NCBI RefSeq assembly: GCF_018131015.1 | Contig: NZ_JAFCJJ010000009.1 | Coordinates: 178,412 to 242,411 of the forward strand | DNA: 64,000 nucleotides | Reading direction: 5' to 3' | Source of the DNA: Bradyrhizobium diazoefficiens | GTDB taxonomy: Bacteria; Pseudomonadota; Alphaproteobacteria; Rhizobiales; Xanthobacteraceae | Part shown: positions 1 through 10,750 of the stretch, piece by piece | Position numbering within the stretch: the stretch's first letter is position 1 | Layout: every line of letters begins with the position of its first letter | Position numbers and translations under genes: made by a program | Notes under the pieces: model-generated | The model's input: only the letters and a program-made list of their open reading frames with translations | Database searches by the model: none | Told to the model about the DNA's origin: nothing

Positions 1-691
1 CTGCCGCGATCGAACGGTCCGTGCCCGTCAATTGCAGGCAGGACACGAAAACCATCGAGGAATGCACGATGTTGCAATGGGCGAGCATCGCTCCCTTGGG
101 CTTGCCGGTCGTGCCCGAAGTGTAGAGGATCATCGCGGTGTCCTCCTCGCTCACCTCGACCGGCGCGGGAGCCGGCGCATTGTCGGCAAGCGTGGCGAAA
201 CGCGACAGCCTCGGCTCGTCGTCAATGGCGATGCGATGGATCAATTCAGGGACATCTTGCGCATCGGGCAGGCGTTCGGCGAGCGCCGCTTCGTGGATCA
301 GGATCCTGGCGCCGCAATCGCTGAGCACATAGGCGATCTCCGGCTTCTGCTGGCGCGTCGAGAGCAGCACGGTGACGAGCCCCTCATGCGCGGCGGCAAA
401 CAGCAGCAGCGGAAACTCGATGCGGTTGCCGAGCAGGATGGCGACGCGGTCGCCGCGCTGCAGCCCGAGCTTGCGAAAACCGGCCGCGATCCGCGCGGCC
501 CGCTCCACCGCCTGCCGCCAACTCAGCCGGACGCTGCCGCAGATCAGCGCCTCACCGTCGGAATTGCGGCCGCAGGCCTCGGCAATCATCGCCCAGAGAT
601 TTGCGGGGCGGTCGCAGAATGCCGGCACCACCCGATCGCCAAAGCGCGTCTCCAACCGCATCGGCGGAATCTGAGCGTGCGACCAGTCCAT
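1..691 (-). CDS. acyl-CoA synthetase / AMP-binding enzyme (N-terminal part)
   Basis: The minus-strand frame opens at ATG 691 and runs off the left edge without a stop, so only about 230 N-terminal residues are present. It carries the adenylate-forming signature TSGTTGKPKG, the ATP/AMP phosphate-binding loop of the ANL superfamily, preceded by a typical N-terminal subdomain (GDRVAILLGN). Such enzymes activate a carboxylic acid through an acyl-AMP and load it on CoA. The substrate cannot be told from this part. It is read in the same direction as the genes to its right but separated from NnrU by about 100 bp. Confidence 0.9.
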   Translation of the reverse strand, partial: MDWSHAQIPPMRLETRFGDRVVPAFCDRPANLWAMIAEACGRNSDGEALICGSVRLSWRQAVERAARIAAGFRKLGLQRGDRVAILLGNRIEFPLLLFAAAHEGLVTVLLSTRQQKPEIAYVLSDCGARILIHEAALAERLPDAQDVPELIHRIAIDDEPRLSRFATLADNAPAPAPVEVSEEDTAMILYTSGTTGKPKGAMLAHCNIVHSSMVFVSCLQLTGTDRSIAA

Positions 692-788
692 CGGAATGCC
701 CTCGGCTTGTTGCTCTTGTCACCCTTCGCGCATGGGCCAACGCCGCAGTCTTGTGCTGACGGGCTAGACGCCCACCACGGTTGATGGG

Positions 789-1373
789 CTAGACGCCCAC
801 AACGGGAACGCCGATCACGACGGGATGGAACGCGAAGGCCAGCGCAAGATAGGCGACGACACCGACGGCGACCGCGATCAGATCATTCGTCACACCGCCG
901 ACCGGGATCGGCGGCGCGCCGCTGTCCTTGCGATGCTTCAGCGAAATCCGGTCATACACCGCCCAGCCCAGGAACGAGCCGAACAGGATGATGGATCCGA
1001 GATCGCCATTGGCCAGCAGATGCGCAGCCGCCCACAGCTTGACCCCGGCCAGCATCGGATGCTTCAGCGTCGCATAGATGCGACCGCGCAGATAGGAGGC
1101 CACCACCAGGATGACCGCGGGCAGCATCAGCGCGACCGTGATGTGCTTCATCGCCTTCGGCGGATACCAGACGTCGATCCAGCCGGAGCTGCGATAATGG
1201 CCAAAGCCCCAGACGATCAGCGCGAGCCCCGCGATCGAGACCACCGAATAGAGGATCTTGTAGGTCCCCTCGCCCAGCCGCGCGATCGTCTGCGCCCGCA
1301 GCTCCCGTTTCGTCGTGAAAACATGGGCGGCGAAAAACAGCACCAGCCCCAGGATCATGACCAGCAGACCCAT
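789..1373 (-). CDS. NnrU family membrane protein
   Basis: A 194-residue, very hydrophobic protein with about five to six predicted membrane segments. Segments near residues 1-20, 40-60, 75-92 and 165-190 are clear by eye. The TLKHPML stretch followed by a LWAAAHLLANGD segment is typical of the NnrU family, which was named from nitric-oxide reductase clusters and is related to isoprenylcysteine-methyltransferase-like membrane proteins. No nitrogen-oxide genes are nearby, so a denitrification role is not supported here. Its function is not assigned. Confidence 0.85.
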   Translation of the reverse strand: MGLLVMILGLVLFFAAHVFTTKRELRAQTIARLGEGTYKILYSVVSIAGLALIVWGFGHYRSSGWIDVWYPPKAMKHITVALMLPAVILVVASYLRGRIYATLKHPMLAGVKLWAAAHLLANGDLGSIILFGSFLGWAVYDRISLKHRKDSGAPPIPVGGVTNDLIAVAVGVVAYLALAFAFHPVVIGVPVVGV

Positions 1374-1453
1374 GAAATCCTCCCCTCAACCCGCGCCCCC
1401 GCCTCTGAGGTATCATCGATTGGCCGCCGGTCGCAACGGGGGAGGAATGCGCG

Positions 1454-2032
1454 CTACTTGCCGAGCTCCCGATTGTCGACGTACCGGATCGCGATCGGCC
1501 GCCCCGCCAGGGCGCCCGCGAGACCGCTGCTGAATTTGAGCGGCAGGCATGCGTTCAGCGATGAATTGATCGCGTCCAGATAGGTCGCGCGGGTCGCGGC
1601 CGGGACGCCGGCGGTGGCGAAGGTCAGCCGCGGCGGGCCGATCAGGCCGCCCGCCTTGTTGAAGCTGAATCGCACCGACACCTGCATGCCCTCCCGCGCA
1701 TTGTCCGAGGGCGGCGACCAGCAGGTCCGCAACTCGGCGAAGAGGTCGCCGATGGTGTCGAGGTCATGATCCGGCTTCTGGTATTTGGCGCGATCGGCCT
1801 CCTTCGGCACGCTCTCGATCGTGAGCTGGAGGTTCTGGCCGTAGGGATAGAATATCTCGGGAATGCAGGGCCCGGGCTCGAGCGGGCTGCAATAGGAAGG
1901 CGTGCAGGGCCGATTGTCGAGCACGCTGCACGGCTCGTGCGAGAACGGGATCGGGTTGATCTGCCGTGGCCGCGCGTCGGCGGCAACCGTTGCGGCCGCG
2001 ATCAGGATCAGGACGAAAATAACGCGCCACAT
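1454..2032 (-). CDS. secreted hypothetical protein
   Basis: I chose ATG 2032 because it opens a clear signal peptide (MWRVIFVLILIAAATVAADA), giving 192 residues. An upstream ATG at 2095 would bury this signal. The mature part has six or so cysteines in its first third, suggesting disulfides in the periplasm. It ends in a region with the rhythm of a TonB C-terminal-like fold (VSVRFSFNKAGGLIGPP, then a short helix and a final strand), as seen in many small rhizobial secreted proteins. I do not recognise a function. Confidence 0.75.
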   Translation of the reverse strand: MWRVIFVLILIAAATVAADARPRQINPIPFSHEPCSVLDNRPCTPSYCSPLEPGPCIPEIFYPYGQNLQLTIESVPKEADRAKYQKPDHDLDTIGDLFAELRTCWSPPSDNAREGMQVSVRFSFNKAGGLIGPPRLTFATAGVPAATRATYLDAINSSLNACLPLKFSSGLAGALAGRPIAIRYVDNRELGK

Positions 2033-2174
2033 GGTGTGAGCCCGCGATGCCAAGTGGATAACACGTGGCGCGGCCAATGACCACGTCAAGCCCATCGACG
2101 TTCACATGCTCGCGTTCGCGCACGATGGAGCAAGACAGCGGAGGCTGTGGCTGCGGAGATAACTCCGCCGCGCG

Positions 2175-3794
<1,620 letters not shown>

Positions 3795-3881
3795 GGCGGG
3801 AGCGTTTGGCAGGGAAAATGGGCCCAATCAAGCCTCATGTGGTGATTGCGGAGCCCTTCGGCCAGCCCCATATCGGCCCCG

Positions 3882-3954
3882 GGGAAGGACGGCCTTCCCG
3901 CTTCAATCAGCACATCTGTCGCGGGGACGACCCTGCCTTGCAAGGAGGGTCGTC
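3882..3954 (+). promoter_or_regulatory. guanidine-II (mini-ykkC) riboswitch
   Basis: Two hairpins with the diagnostic ACGR tetraloops lie directly before an SMR exporter. P1 pairs 3882-3888 with 3893-3899 (7 bp, loop ACGG at 3889-3892). P2 pairs 3921-3926 with 3931-3936 (6 bp, one G-U, loop ACGA at 3927-3930). The strong Shine-Dalgarno AAGGAGG is at 3942-3948. Bases 3926-3934 (the P2 loop and 3' arm) can instead pair perfectly over 9 bp with 3946-3954, covering half the Shine-Dalgarno and everything up to the ATG. Guanidine binding to P1/P2 would therefore free the ribosome site: a translational ON switch. Confidence 0.88.
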
Positions 3955-4269
3955 ATGGCCTGGGCTATCTTGTTCGTCGCCGGTCTCCTGGAGGTCGGCT
4001 GGGCGATCGGCCTCAAATATACCGACGGCTTTACCAGGCTGGTTCCGTCGGTTCTGACCCTTGCCGCGATGGCCGGCAGCGTCATCCTGCTCGGCCTAGC
4101 CCTCAAGACACTGCCGATTGGAACCGCCTATGCGATCTGGACCGGCATTGGCGCAGTCGGCACCGCGGCGCTCGGGATCATCCTGTTCGGCGAGCCGGCA
4201 ACCGCCCTTCGCCTCGCCAGCATCGGACTGGTCGTCGCCGGGATGGTCGGACTTAAGTTCGTCACTTGA
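3955..4269 (+). CDS. SMR-family guanidinium exporter (Gdx/SugE type)
   Basis: A 104-residue small multidrug resistance protein with four membrane helices. It begins [20 protein letters not shown] with the essential Glu of helix 1 at residue 13, and has the family stretch [16 protein letters not shown] in helix 3. SMR proteins work as antiparallel dimers exchanging cation for protons. The guanidine-II riboswitch immediately upstream assigns it to the Gdx (guanidinium export) branch, formerly SugE, rather than the EmrE drug branch. The gene overlaps the convergent pit gene by 8 bp at the 3' ends. Confidence 0.93.
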   Translation: MAWAILFVAGLLEVGWAIGLKYTDGFTRLVPSVLTLAAMAGSVILLGLALKTLPIGTAYAIWTGIGAVGTAALGIILFGEPATALRLASIGLVVAGMVGLKFVT

Positions 4270-5266
4270 GGAGCTGGACCGCCCACCAGGTCGCCGCCGC
4301 CACGATCGCCGAGGCCGGGATCGTGATCACCCAGGCATAGACGATCGAGCTCGCCACGTTCCAGCGCACCGCCGAGACCCGGCGGGCGGCGCCGACGCCG
4401 ATGATCGCGCCGGTGATGGTGTGGGTGGTCGAAACGGGAACGCCGAGGAAAGTCGCCATGAACAGCGTCGTCGCGCCCCCGGTCTCCGCGCAAAATCCCT
4501 GCATGGGCGTCAGCTTGGTGATGCGCAGCCCCATGGTGCGCACGATGCGCCAGCCGCCCATCAGCGTGCCCAGCGCCATCGCGGCCTGACACGACAGCAC
4601 CACCCAGAACGGCACCGAAAACTCGCTGCCGAGCTGGCCCTGCGAATAGAGCAGCACCGCGATGATGCCCATTGTCTTCTGCGCGTCGTTGCCGCCATGG
4701 CCGAGCGAATAGAGCGACGCGGAGGCGAACTGCAGGATGCGGAAGGCGCGGTCGACCGCGAACGGCGTCGAACGTACCGAAGCCCAGGACACGATCGCGA
4801 CCAGCACCATTGCGAGCAGGAAGCCGACCAGCGGCGACAGCACGATCGCCAGCACCGTCTTGGTCAGTCCGCCCCACACCGCCGCCGAAATCCCCGCCTT
4901 GGCCATGCCGCCGCCGACGAGACCGCCGATCAGGGCATGCGAGGACGAGGACGGGATGCCGAGCCCCCACGTCACGAGGTTCCAGACGATCGCGCCGACG
5001 AGGGCGGCGAAGATCACCTGGGCGTCGACCACGGCGGGATCGATGATGCCGGTGCCGATGGTCTGGGCGACATGCAACCCGAACACCGTGAAGGCGACGA
5101 AATTGAAGAACGCCGCCCAGAACACGGCGAATTGCGGCCGCAGCACGCGGGTCGACACGATGGTCGCGATCGAATTGGCAGCGTCGTGCAAGCCGTTCAG
5201 GAAATCGAACAGCAGCGCGACGCCAATCAGTCCAACCAGGACGGGAAAACCCAAGGCGGCATCCAC
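4262..5266 (-). CDS. pit: PiT-family inorganic phosphate transporter
   Basis: A 334-residue polytopic membrane protein with the two PiT signature repeats: [20 protein letters not shown] near residues 21-40 and a second [20 protein letters not shown] stretch in the C-terminal half. PiT carriers take up (metal-)phosphate driven by the proton gradient. It lies 15 bp downstream of the DUF47 gene on the same strand. This is the conserved orfA-pit arrangement known from Sinorhizobium, where it is the low-affinity phosphate uptake system used when phosphate is plentiful. Confidence 0.95.
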   Translation of the reverse strand: MDAALGFPVLVGLIGVALLFDFLNGLHDAANSIATIVSTRVLRPQFAVFWAAFFNFVAFTVFGLHVAQTIGTGIIDPAVVDAQVIFAALVGAIVWNLVTWGLGIPSSSSHALIGGLVGGGMAKAGISAAVWGGLTKTVLAIVLSPLVGFLLAMVLVAIVSWASVRSTPFAVDRAFRILQFASASLYSLGHGGNDAQKTMGIIAVLLYSQGQLGSEFSVPFWVVLSCQAAMALGTLMGGWRIVRTMGLRITKLTPMQGFCAETGGATTLFMATFLGVPVSTTHTITGAIIGVGAARRVSAVRWNVASSIVYAWVITIPASAIVAAATWWAVQLLK

Positions 5267-5281
5267 GGCGCGGCCCCTGTC

Positions 5282-5926
5282 CTAAACCTGCTCGATCACG
5301 ATGCTGTTGATCTCGTTCGCGACGTCGTCGAAACGATCGGCCACCTTCTCAAGATGGTCGTAGATCTCGACGCCCACGATGAAGTTCATCGCATTGCCGT
5401 CGCGGTGCTTGAGGAACAGCTCCTTCAGGCCGATGTCATGGAGATCGTCGACGCGGCCTTCGAGCTTGGTCAGCTCCTCGGTGATCGCGGTCAGCATGGC
5501 GACGTTGGGGCCGATCGACTGCATCAACGGCAGAGCGCGGCCGACCAGATTGGCGCATTCGATGAGAAGCGCGCCGATCTCGCGCATCGGCGGCTCGAAG
5601 GTGCGGACCTCGAACAGCATCACGGCCTTGGCGGTCTGCTGCATCTGGTCGATGGCGTCGTCCATCGAGGTGATCAGGTTCTTGATGTCGCCGCGGTCGA
5701 ACGGGGTGATGAAGGTGCGGCGTACCGCGGTGAGCACCTCGCGGGTGATGTTGTCGGCGTCGTTCTCGAACTGGTTGACGCGCTGGCAGTAGACCGGCGT
5801 CTCCTCGCCGCCGTTCAGCACCCCCTGCAGAGCGATGGCGCCCTGGATCACGGTCTGGGCATGGCGGTCGAACAGGTCGAAGAAGCGTTCTTCCTTGGGC
5901 AGGAACGCGCGAAACCATCGCATCAT
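5282..5926 (-). CDS. DUF47 (PhoU-like) protein, OrfA of the orfA-pit pair
   Basis: A 214-residue, mostly helical, soluble protein of the DUF47/PhoU-like family (MRWFRAFLPKEERFFDLFDRHA at the start, YDHLEKVADRFDDVANEI at the end). Members nearly always sit beside PiT transporters and are thought to modulate them, possibly through bound metals. It is the first gene of the pair; the PHO box about 40 bp upstream is the only regulatory signal I see. Two adjacent ATGs (5926 and 5923) are possible starts. Confidence 0.92.
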   Translation of the reverse strand: MMRWFRAFLPKEERFFDLFDRHAQTVIQGAIALQGVLNGGEETPVYCQRVNQFENDADNITREVLTAVRRTFITPFDRGDIKNLITSMDDAIDQMQQTAKAVMLFEVRTFEPPMREIGALLIECANLVGRALPLMQSIGPNVAMLTAITEELTKLEGRVDDLHDIGLKELFLKHRDGNAMNFIVGVEIYDHLEKVADRFDDVANEINSIVIEQV

Positions 5927-5965
5927 GGGCAGATTACCGGTTGAAAATGGCCTGGCCCGGCCGGG

Positions 5966-5983
5966 CCGTCATAGAACTGTCAT
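5966..5983 (+). promoter_or_regulatory. PHO box upstream of DUF47-pit
   Basis: The 18-bp site is CCGTCAT-AGAA-CTGTCAT, two 7-bp direct repeats spaced by 4 bp. It matches the PhoB consensus CTGTCAT-N4-CTGTCAT with one mismatch in the first repeat. It lies 40-57 bp upstream of the DUF47 start but reads in the opposite direction to the genes. PhoB represses orfA-pit in Sinorhizobium meliloti, so an inverted, promoter-overlapping box fits repression during phosphate starvation. Confidence 0.65.
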
Positions 5984-6080
5984 AGACCATTTTCGATCTG
6001 CGCGGGTGACACCTCACCCCCGCAGAGCCCGATCATCCACCGGAATCGTCTCTGGCTTAAATTGACGTTATATCAATACC

Positions 6081-7049
6081 TTAGAGAGATCTGCGGAAGT
6101 AATGCGCGATTTCTCCGATCACGCCGCGGCGGAAGGTGAGCACGCAGACCACGAAGATCGCGCCCTGAATGACCGTGACCCACTGGCCGAAGCTCGCCAG
6201 ATATTGCTGCATGGCGATGATCACGAAGGCGCCGACCACGGGCCCGAAGATGGTGCCTAGACCGCCGACCAGCGTCATCAGCACCACTTCGCCGGACATG
6301 GTCCAGTGCACGTCGGTGAGCGAGGCGTTCTGGGCTACGAACACTTTCAGCGATCCGGCAAAGCCGGCCAGCGTGCCCGAGAGCACGAAGGCGAGGAACT
6401 TGTACTGGTCGGTCCGGTAGCCCAGCGAGATCGCGCGCTGCTCGTTCTCGCGGATCGACTTCAGCACCTCGCCGAACGGCGAGTTGATGATGCGGTAGAT
6501 CAGCAGGAAGCCGGCGAGGAAGCCGACCAGCACGACGTAATAGAGCACCGTCGGCTTGGTCAGGTCGAGCACGCCGAACATCCGCCCCTGCGGAATGCCC
6601 TGGATGCCGTCCTCGCCGTGCGTGAACGGCGCCTGCAGGTAGATGAAGTAGAGCAGTTGCGACAGCGCCAGCGTGATCATCGAGAAATAGATGCCCTGGC
6701 GACGGATCGAGATGTAGCCGGTGATGATCGAGAGCACGAACGCCGCGGCGATGCCGACGAGGATGCCGAGTTCCGGCGGCAACGCCCACACCTTGAGCGC
6801 ATGCGCGCTGCAGTAGCCGGCGGTCCCGAGGAACATCGCATGACCGAACGACAGCAGGCCGCCATAGCCGATCAGCAGGTTGAAGGCGCAGGCCAGCAGC
6901 GCAAAGCACAGCGCCTGCATCACGAAGAACGGATAAAGGCCGCTGAACGGCACCGCGGCCAGCGCCAGTGCCATGCACACGAATACGATCATCTCGTCGC
7001 GCATCGCGCGCGGGGTCACAGGCAGTGTGTCGTCCGTCAAGACTGTCAT
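6081..7049 (-). CDS. livM: branched-chain amino acid-type ABC transporter permease LivM
   Basis: A 322-residue inner-membrane permease of the LivM type, with the family motifs YGGLLSFGHAMFLGTAGY and LVGGLGTIFGPVVGA and about eight to nine membrane spans. It is the last gene of a five-gene liv operon (livG, livF, substrate-binding protein, livH, livM). It starts 1 bp after the livH stop region, so translation is probably coupled. The transported substrate is unknown. Such systems in rhizobia carry amino acids, amides, urea or aromatic acids. Confidence 0.92.
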   Translation of the reverse strand: MTVLTDDTLPVTPRAMRDEMIVFVCMALALAAVPFSGLYPFFVMQALCFALLACAFNLLIGYGGLLSFGHAMFLGTAGYCSAHALKVWALPPELGILVGIAAAFVLSIITGYISIRRQGIYFSMITLALSQLLYFIYLQAPFTHGEDGIQGIPQGRMFGVLDLTKPTVLYYVVLVGFLAGFLLIYRIINSPFGEVLKSIRENEQRAISLGYRTDQYKFLAFVLSGTLAGFAGSLKVFVAQNASLTDVHWTMSGEVVLMTLVGGLGTIFGPVVGAFVIIAMQQYLASFGQWVTVIQGAIFVVCVLTFRRGVIGEIAHYFRRSL

Positions 7050-7050
7050 G

Positions 7051-7914
7051 TCAGGCCGCCCTTCCCGTCAATCCCGTTGGCTTCACCAGCAGCACCAGCA
7101 CCATCAGCACGAACACCACGGTGTTGGAGGCCTCGGGGTAGAAATACTTGGTCAGGCCCTCGATCACGCCGAGCGCAAAACCCGTGATGATCGATCCCAT
7201 GATCGATCCCATGCCGCCGATCACCACCACCGCGAACACGACGATGATGAGGTCGGCGCCCATCAGCGGCCGCACCTGGTTGATCGGCGCCGAGAGCACG
7301 CCGGCGAGCGCGGCGAGACCGACGCCGAGACCGTAGGTCAGCGTGATCATGCGGGGCACGTTGATGCCGAAGGCGCGCACCAGCGTCGGATTTTCGGTGG
7401 CGGCGCGCAGGTAAGCGCCAAGCCGCGTCTTCTCGATCAGGAACCAGGTGGCGAGACAGATCACGAGGGAGAACACGACGACCCAGCCGCGATAGATCGG
7501 CAGGAACATGAAGCCGAGATTCATGCCGCCCTTCAGCTGGTCCGGAATGGCGTAAGGCAGGCCAGAGGAGCCGAAATAGTTCTGGAACACGCCCTGCACG
7601 ATCAGCGCGATGCCGAAGGTGAGCAGCAGGCCGTAGAGATGGTCTAGCCCGGTCAGCCATTGCAGCATGGTCCGCTCCAGGATCATGCCGAAAACGCCGA
7701 CGATGATTGGTGCGAGCAGCAACGCCCACCAGTAGCTGATGCCGCCGAGGTTCAGCAGGAAATAGGCGACGAAGGCGCCCATCATGTAGAGCGCGCCGTG
7801 GGCGAAATTGATGATGTTGAGCATGCCGAAGATCACGGCAAGCCCGAGACTGAGCAGCGCGTAGAACGAGCCGTTGATCAGTCCCACCAGTAGCTGAGCG
7901 TAAAGAGCCTGCAT
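7051..7914 (-). CDS. livH: branched-chain amino acid-type ABC transporter permease LivH
   Basis: A 287-residue permease starting at ATG 7914 (MQALYAQLLVGLINGSFYAL), the usual LivH N-terminus. The start at 7965 would add a polar, unconserved leader. It has the characteristic stretches GLAVIFGMLNIINFAHGALY and VIGGMGSIMGSIITG and forms the membrane channel with LivM. It lies about 70 bp after the substrate-binding protein gene and is followed directly by livM. Confidence 0.92.
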   Translation of the reverse strand: MQALYAQLLVGLINGSFYALLSLGLAVIFGMLNIINFAHGALYMMGAFVAYFLLNLGGISYWWALLLAPIIVGVFGMILERTMLQWLTGLDHLYGLLLTFGIALIVQGVFQNYFGSSGLPYAIPDQLKGGMNLGFMFLPIYRGWVVVFSLVICLATWFLIEKTRLGAYLRAATENPTLVRAFGINVPRMITLTYGLGVGLAALAGVLSAPINQVRPLMGADLIIVVFAVVVIGGMGSIMGSIITGFALGVIEGLTKYFYPEASNTVVFVLMVLVLLVKPTGLTGRAA

Positions 7915-7984
7915 CGATCCCGCACCCGGTCCCTTCGGCGTTCCCTGGAGCGCCCGCCGGCTCAAAGCCGGCGGGCTGTTGGTC

Positions 7985-9208
7985 TTACTTCTTCAGCAGC
8001 GCACACTTGCTCTCGGAGAGCGGCGTGAAGGCCTGGTCGCCCGGCACCGTGCCGACGAGCTTGTAGAAGTCCCACGGTCCCTTGGACTCGGAGGGCTTCT
8101 TCACCTCGAACAGGTAGGCGCTGTGGATGGTGCGGCCGTTGGGCTGGATCTGGCCCTTGCCGAACAGATCGTCCTCGGTCGGCATCGACTTCATCTTCTC
8201 CACGACCTTGACGCCGTCATGGGGATTGCCGCCGAGCGCCTCCAGCGCCTTGAGGTAGTGCCGCACGCCCGCATAGACGCCCGCCTGCACCATGGTCGGC
8301 GGCGCGTTGTTCTTCATCTTTTCGGCGAAACGCTTCGAGAAGGCCCGGGTCTGGTCGTTCATGTCCCAGTAGAACGTCTCGGTGAAGTTGAGGCCCTGCG
8401 CGGTCTCGAGGCCGATCGCCTTGACGTCGGTGAGGAACAGCAACAGCGCGGCGAGCTTCTGGCCACCCTTGACGATGCCGAACTCGGCCGCCTGCTTGAT
8501 CGTGTTGGTGGTGTCGCCGCCGGCATTGGCAAGGCCGATGATCTTGGCCTTGGAGGCCTGCGCCTGGAGCAGGAACGACGAGAAGTCCGGCGTGTTGAGC
8601 GGATGCTTGACGCCGCCGACCACCTTGCCGCCATTTGCGGTGATGACAGCCGTGGTATCGCGCTCGAGCGCCGCACCGAAAGCGTAGTCCGCGGTCAGGA
8701 AGAACCAGCTGTCGCCACCGGCCTTCACCAGCGCCTGGCCCGTGGTGTGGGCCAGCATGTAGGTGTCGTAGGTCCAGTGCACGGTATTGGGCGAGCACTG
8801 CGCGTTGGTGAGGTCCGAGGTCGCAGCACCAGAGTTGATGTAGACGCCGTTCTTTTCCTTGATGACGTTGTTGACGGCGAGTGCCACGCCGGAGTTCGGC
8901 ACGTCGACGATCGTGTCGACCTTGTCGACGTCGAACCACTGCCGCGCGATCGCGGTGCCGATGTCGGGCTTGTTCTGGTGGTCGCCAGAGACGATGTCGA
9001 TCTTCCAGCCCTTCGCAGCCAGGCCGGAATCTTCAACCGCCATTTGCGCGGCGAGCGTCGAGCCGGGGCCGCCGAGGTCGGCGTAGAGGCCGGACTGATC
9101 GGACAGCGCGCCGATCTTGACGGTCTTGTCCTGCGCGAAGGCCACGCCGGTGGCGGTGAACGTCAGCGCGGTGCCGAGCAAAAACGATGCGATCGACTTT
9201 GTCTTCAT
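7985..9208 (-). CDS. periplasmic substrate-binding protein of the liv-type ABC transporter
   Basis: A 407-residue type 1 periplasmic binding protein with a signal peptide ending near ATGVAFAQD (about residue 26), then the Peripla_BP_6 start KIGALSDQSGLYADLGGPGS. It would capture the substrate and deliver it to LivHM. The ligand cannot be read from sequence. Members with the 'GLYADLGG' start are frequent in Bradyrhizobium and many are unassigned. It lies between livF and livH in the operon, with a clear gap of about 47 bp after livF. Confidence 0.92.
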   Translation of the reverse strand: MKTKSIASFLLGTALTFTATGVAFAQDKTVKIGALSDQSGLYADLGGPGSTLAAQMAVEDSGLAAKGWKIDIVSGDHQNKPDIGTAIARQWFDVDKVDTIVDVPNSGVALAVNNVIKEKNGVYINSGAATSDLTNAQCSPNTVHWTYDTYMLAHTTGQALVKAGGDSWFFLTADYAFGAALERDTTAVITANGGKVVGGVKHPLNTPDFSSFLLQAQASKAKIIGLANAGGDTTNTIKQAAEFGIVKGGQKLAALLLFLTDVKAIGLETAQGLNFTETFYWDMNDQTRAFSKRFAEKMKNNAPPTMVQAGVYAGVRHYLKALEALGGNPHDGVKVVEKMKSMPTEDDLFGKGQIQPNGRTIHSAYLFEVKKPSESKGPWDFYKLVGTVPGDQAFTPLSESKCALLKK

Positions 9209-9255
9209 GCTACTTTCCCTGTGAAGTTTCTCGTGTCGTCTTTTTCTTGGCCGTT

Positions 9256-10002
9256 CTAGACGCCGAGATAGGTGTGGAGCTTGTCCATATTCGCGGCAAG
9301 CTCCGCGTTCGAAAATCCGTCAATGATCTTGCCATGCTCGACCACATAGTAGCGGTCGGCGACGGTGGAGGCGAACCGGAAATTCTGCTCGACGAGAAGG
9401 ATCGTAAAACCCTCCTTCTTGAGCCGCGCAATGGTGTGGCCGATCTGCTGGATGATGACGGGCGCCAGCCCTTCGGTCGGCTCGTCCAGCATCAGGAAGC
9501 TCGCGCCCGTGCGCAGGATGCGCGCGATCGCGAGCATCTGCTGCTCGCCGCCGGACAGCTTGGTTCCCTGGCTGTTCAGCCGTTCCTTGAGGTTCGGAAA
9601 CAGATTGAAGATCTGGTCGAGCGTCAGCCCCCCTGCACGCACGACCGGCGGCAGCAGCAGGTTCTCGCGCACGTCGAGACTGGAGAAAATCCCCCGCTCC
9701 TCCGGGCAGAACGCGACACCCATGCGCGCGATCTTGTCGGAGGAAGCGCGGATGATGTCCTGATTGTTGAACTTCACCGAGCCGGTGCGCTTGCCGATCA
9801 TGCCCATGATCGACTTCAGCGTGGTCGTCTTGCCGGCGCCGTTGCGCCCGAGCAGGGTGACGACCTCGCCTGCGTTCACGTCGAAATTGATCCCGTGCAG
9901 GATGTGGGATTCGCCGTACCAGGCTTCCAGGTTGCGGACCTGGAGGATGTTGCCGCCGCCTGCGGCCTTCGCGGGAGCTTCCGCCATCGCAGTCTCAGGC
10001 AT
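9256..10002 (-). CDS. livF: ABC transporter ATP-binding protein LivF
   Basis: A 248-residue ABC ATPase: Walker A GRNGAGKTT, signature LSGGEQQML, Walker B FLMLDEPTEGLAP and switch His in VEQN context, with the short C-terminus of LivF. The chosen start, ATG 10002, overlaps the livG stop by 8 bp, typical of translationally coupled liv genes. An ATG four codons further in is also possible. It forms the heterodimeric ATPase with LivG. Confidence 0.92.
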   Translation of the reverse strand: MPETAMAEAPAKAAGGGNILQVRNLEAWYGESHILHGINFDVNAGEVVTLLGRNGAGKTTTLKSIMGMIGKRTGSVKFNNQDIIRASSDKIARMGVAFCPEERGIFSSLDVRENLLLPPVVRAGGLTLDQIFNLFPNLKERLNSQGTKLSGGEQQMLAIARILRTGASFLMLDEPTEGLAPVIIQQIGHTIARLKKEGFTILLVEQNFRFASTVADRYYVVEHGKIIDGFSNAELAANMDKLHTYLGV

Positions 10003-10750
10003 GCCCAGCTCCCAGATACGCTTCCTTGACGCGCTCGTCCTTGGTGAGCTCGGCGTAATTGCCCTGTGCGAGCACCTGCCCACGCGTCAGCACGGTGATG
10101 ATGTCGGAGAGATTGGCGACGACGCTCAAATTATGCTCGACCATCAGGATGGTGTACTTCGCCGAGATGCGCTTGATCAGCGCCGCGATCTTGTCGATGT
10201 CCTCATGGCCCATGCCGGCCATCGGCTCGTCCAGCAGCATCATTTCCGGGTCGAGCGCGAGCGTGGTCGCGATTTCCAGCGCACGCTTGCGCCCATAGGG
10301 CATCTCCACCGCCGGCGTATTGGCGAATTCGCTGAGGCCGACATCGTTGAGCAATTCCAGCGCGCGGTTGTTGAAGCGGTTGAGCACCGTTTTCGAACGC
10401 CAGAAATCGAACGAGCTGCCGTGCTGGCGCTGGAGCGCGACGCGGACATTCTCGAGCGCGGTGAGATGCGGAAATACCGCCGAGATCTGGAACGAGCGAA
10501 CCAGCCCCATGCGCGCCACGTCGGCCGGCGCCATCGCGGTGATGTCCTGTCCCTTGTAGAGGATTTTTCCAGCCGACGGCTTCAGGAACTTGGTCAACAG
10601 ATTGAAGCACGTCGTCTTGCCAGCCCCGTTCGGGCCAATCAGCGCGTGAATGCTCCCACGGCGAACCTTGAGCGCAACGTCGCGGACGGCGAAGAAGCCC
10701 GCGAACTCCTTGGTCAAGCCTTCCGTTTCGAGAATGAACTCATCGGCCAA
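9995..10750 (-). CDS. livG: ABC transporter ATP-binding protein LivG
   Basis: A 251-residue ABC ATPase with Walker A GPNGAGKTTCF, a MPYGRKRALEIA segment in place of a strict LSGGQ signature (normal for LivG) and Walker B MMLLDEPMAGMG. It has the inserted region after Walker A seen in LivG proteins. It is the promoter-proximal gene of the liv operon. The 340 bp in front of it, up to the divergent PAS-like gene, should hold the operon promoter. Confidence 0.92.
   Translation of the reverse strand: MADEFILETEGLTKEFAGFFAVRDVALKVRRGSIHALIGPNGAGKTTCFNLLTKFLKPSAGKILYKGQDITAMAPADVARMGLVRSFQISAVFPHLTALENVRVALQRQHGSSFDFWRSKTVLNRFNNRALELLNDVGLSEFANTPAVEMPYGRKRALEIATTLALDPEMMLLDEPMAGMGHEDIDKIAALIKRISAKYTILMVEHNLSVVANLSDIITVLTRGQVLAQGNYAELTKDERVKEAYLGAGHA

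Noticed and set aside
6059..6080. Promoter-like TTGACG/TATATC stretch after livM
   Set aside because: TTGACG and TATATC lie only a few bases apart, no gene starts nearby in a fitting direction, and it is simply AT-rich 3' DNA.
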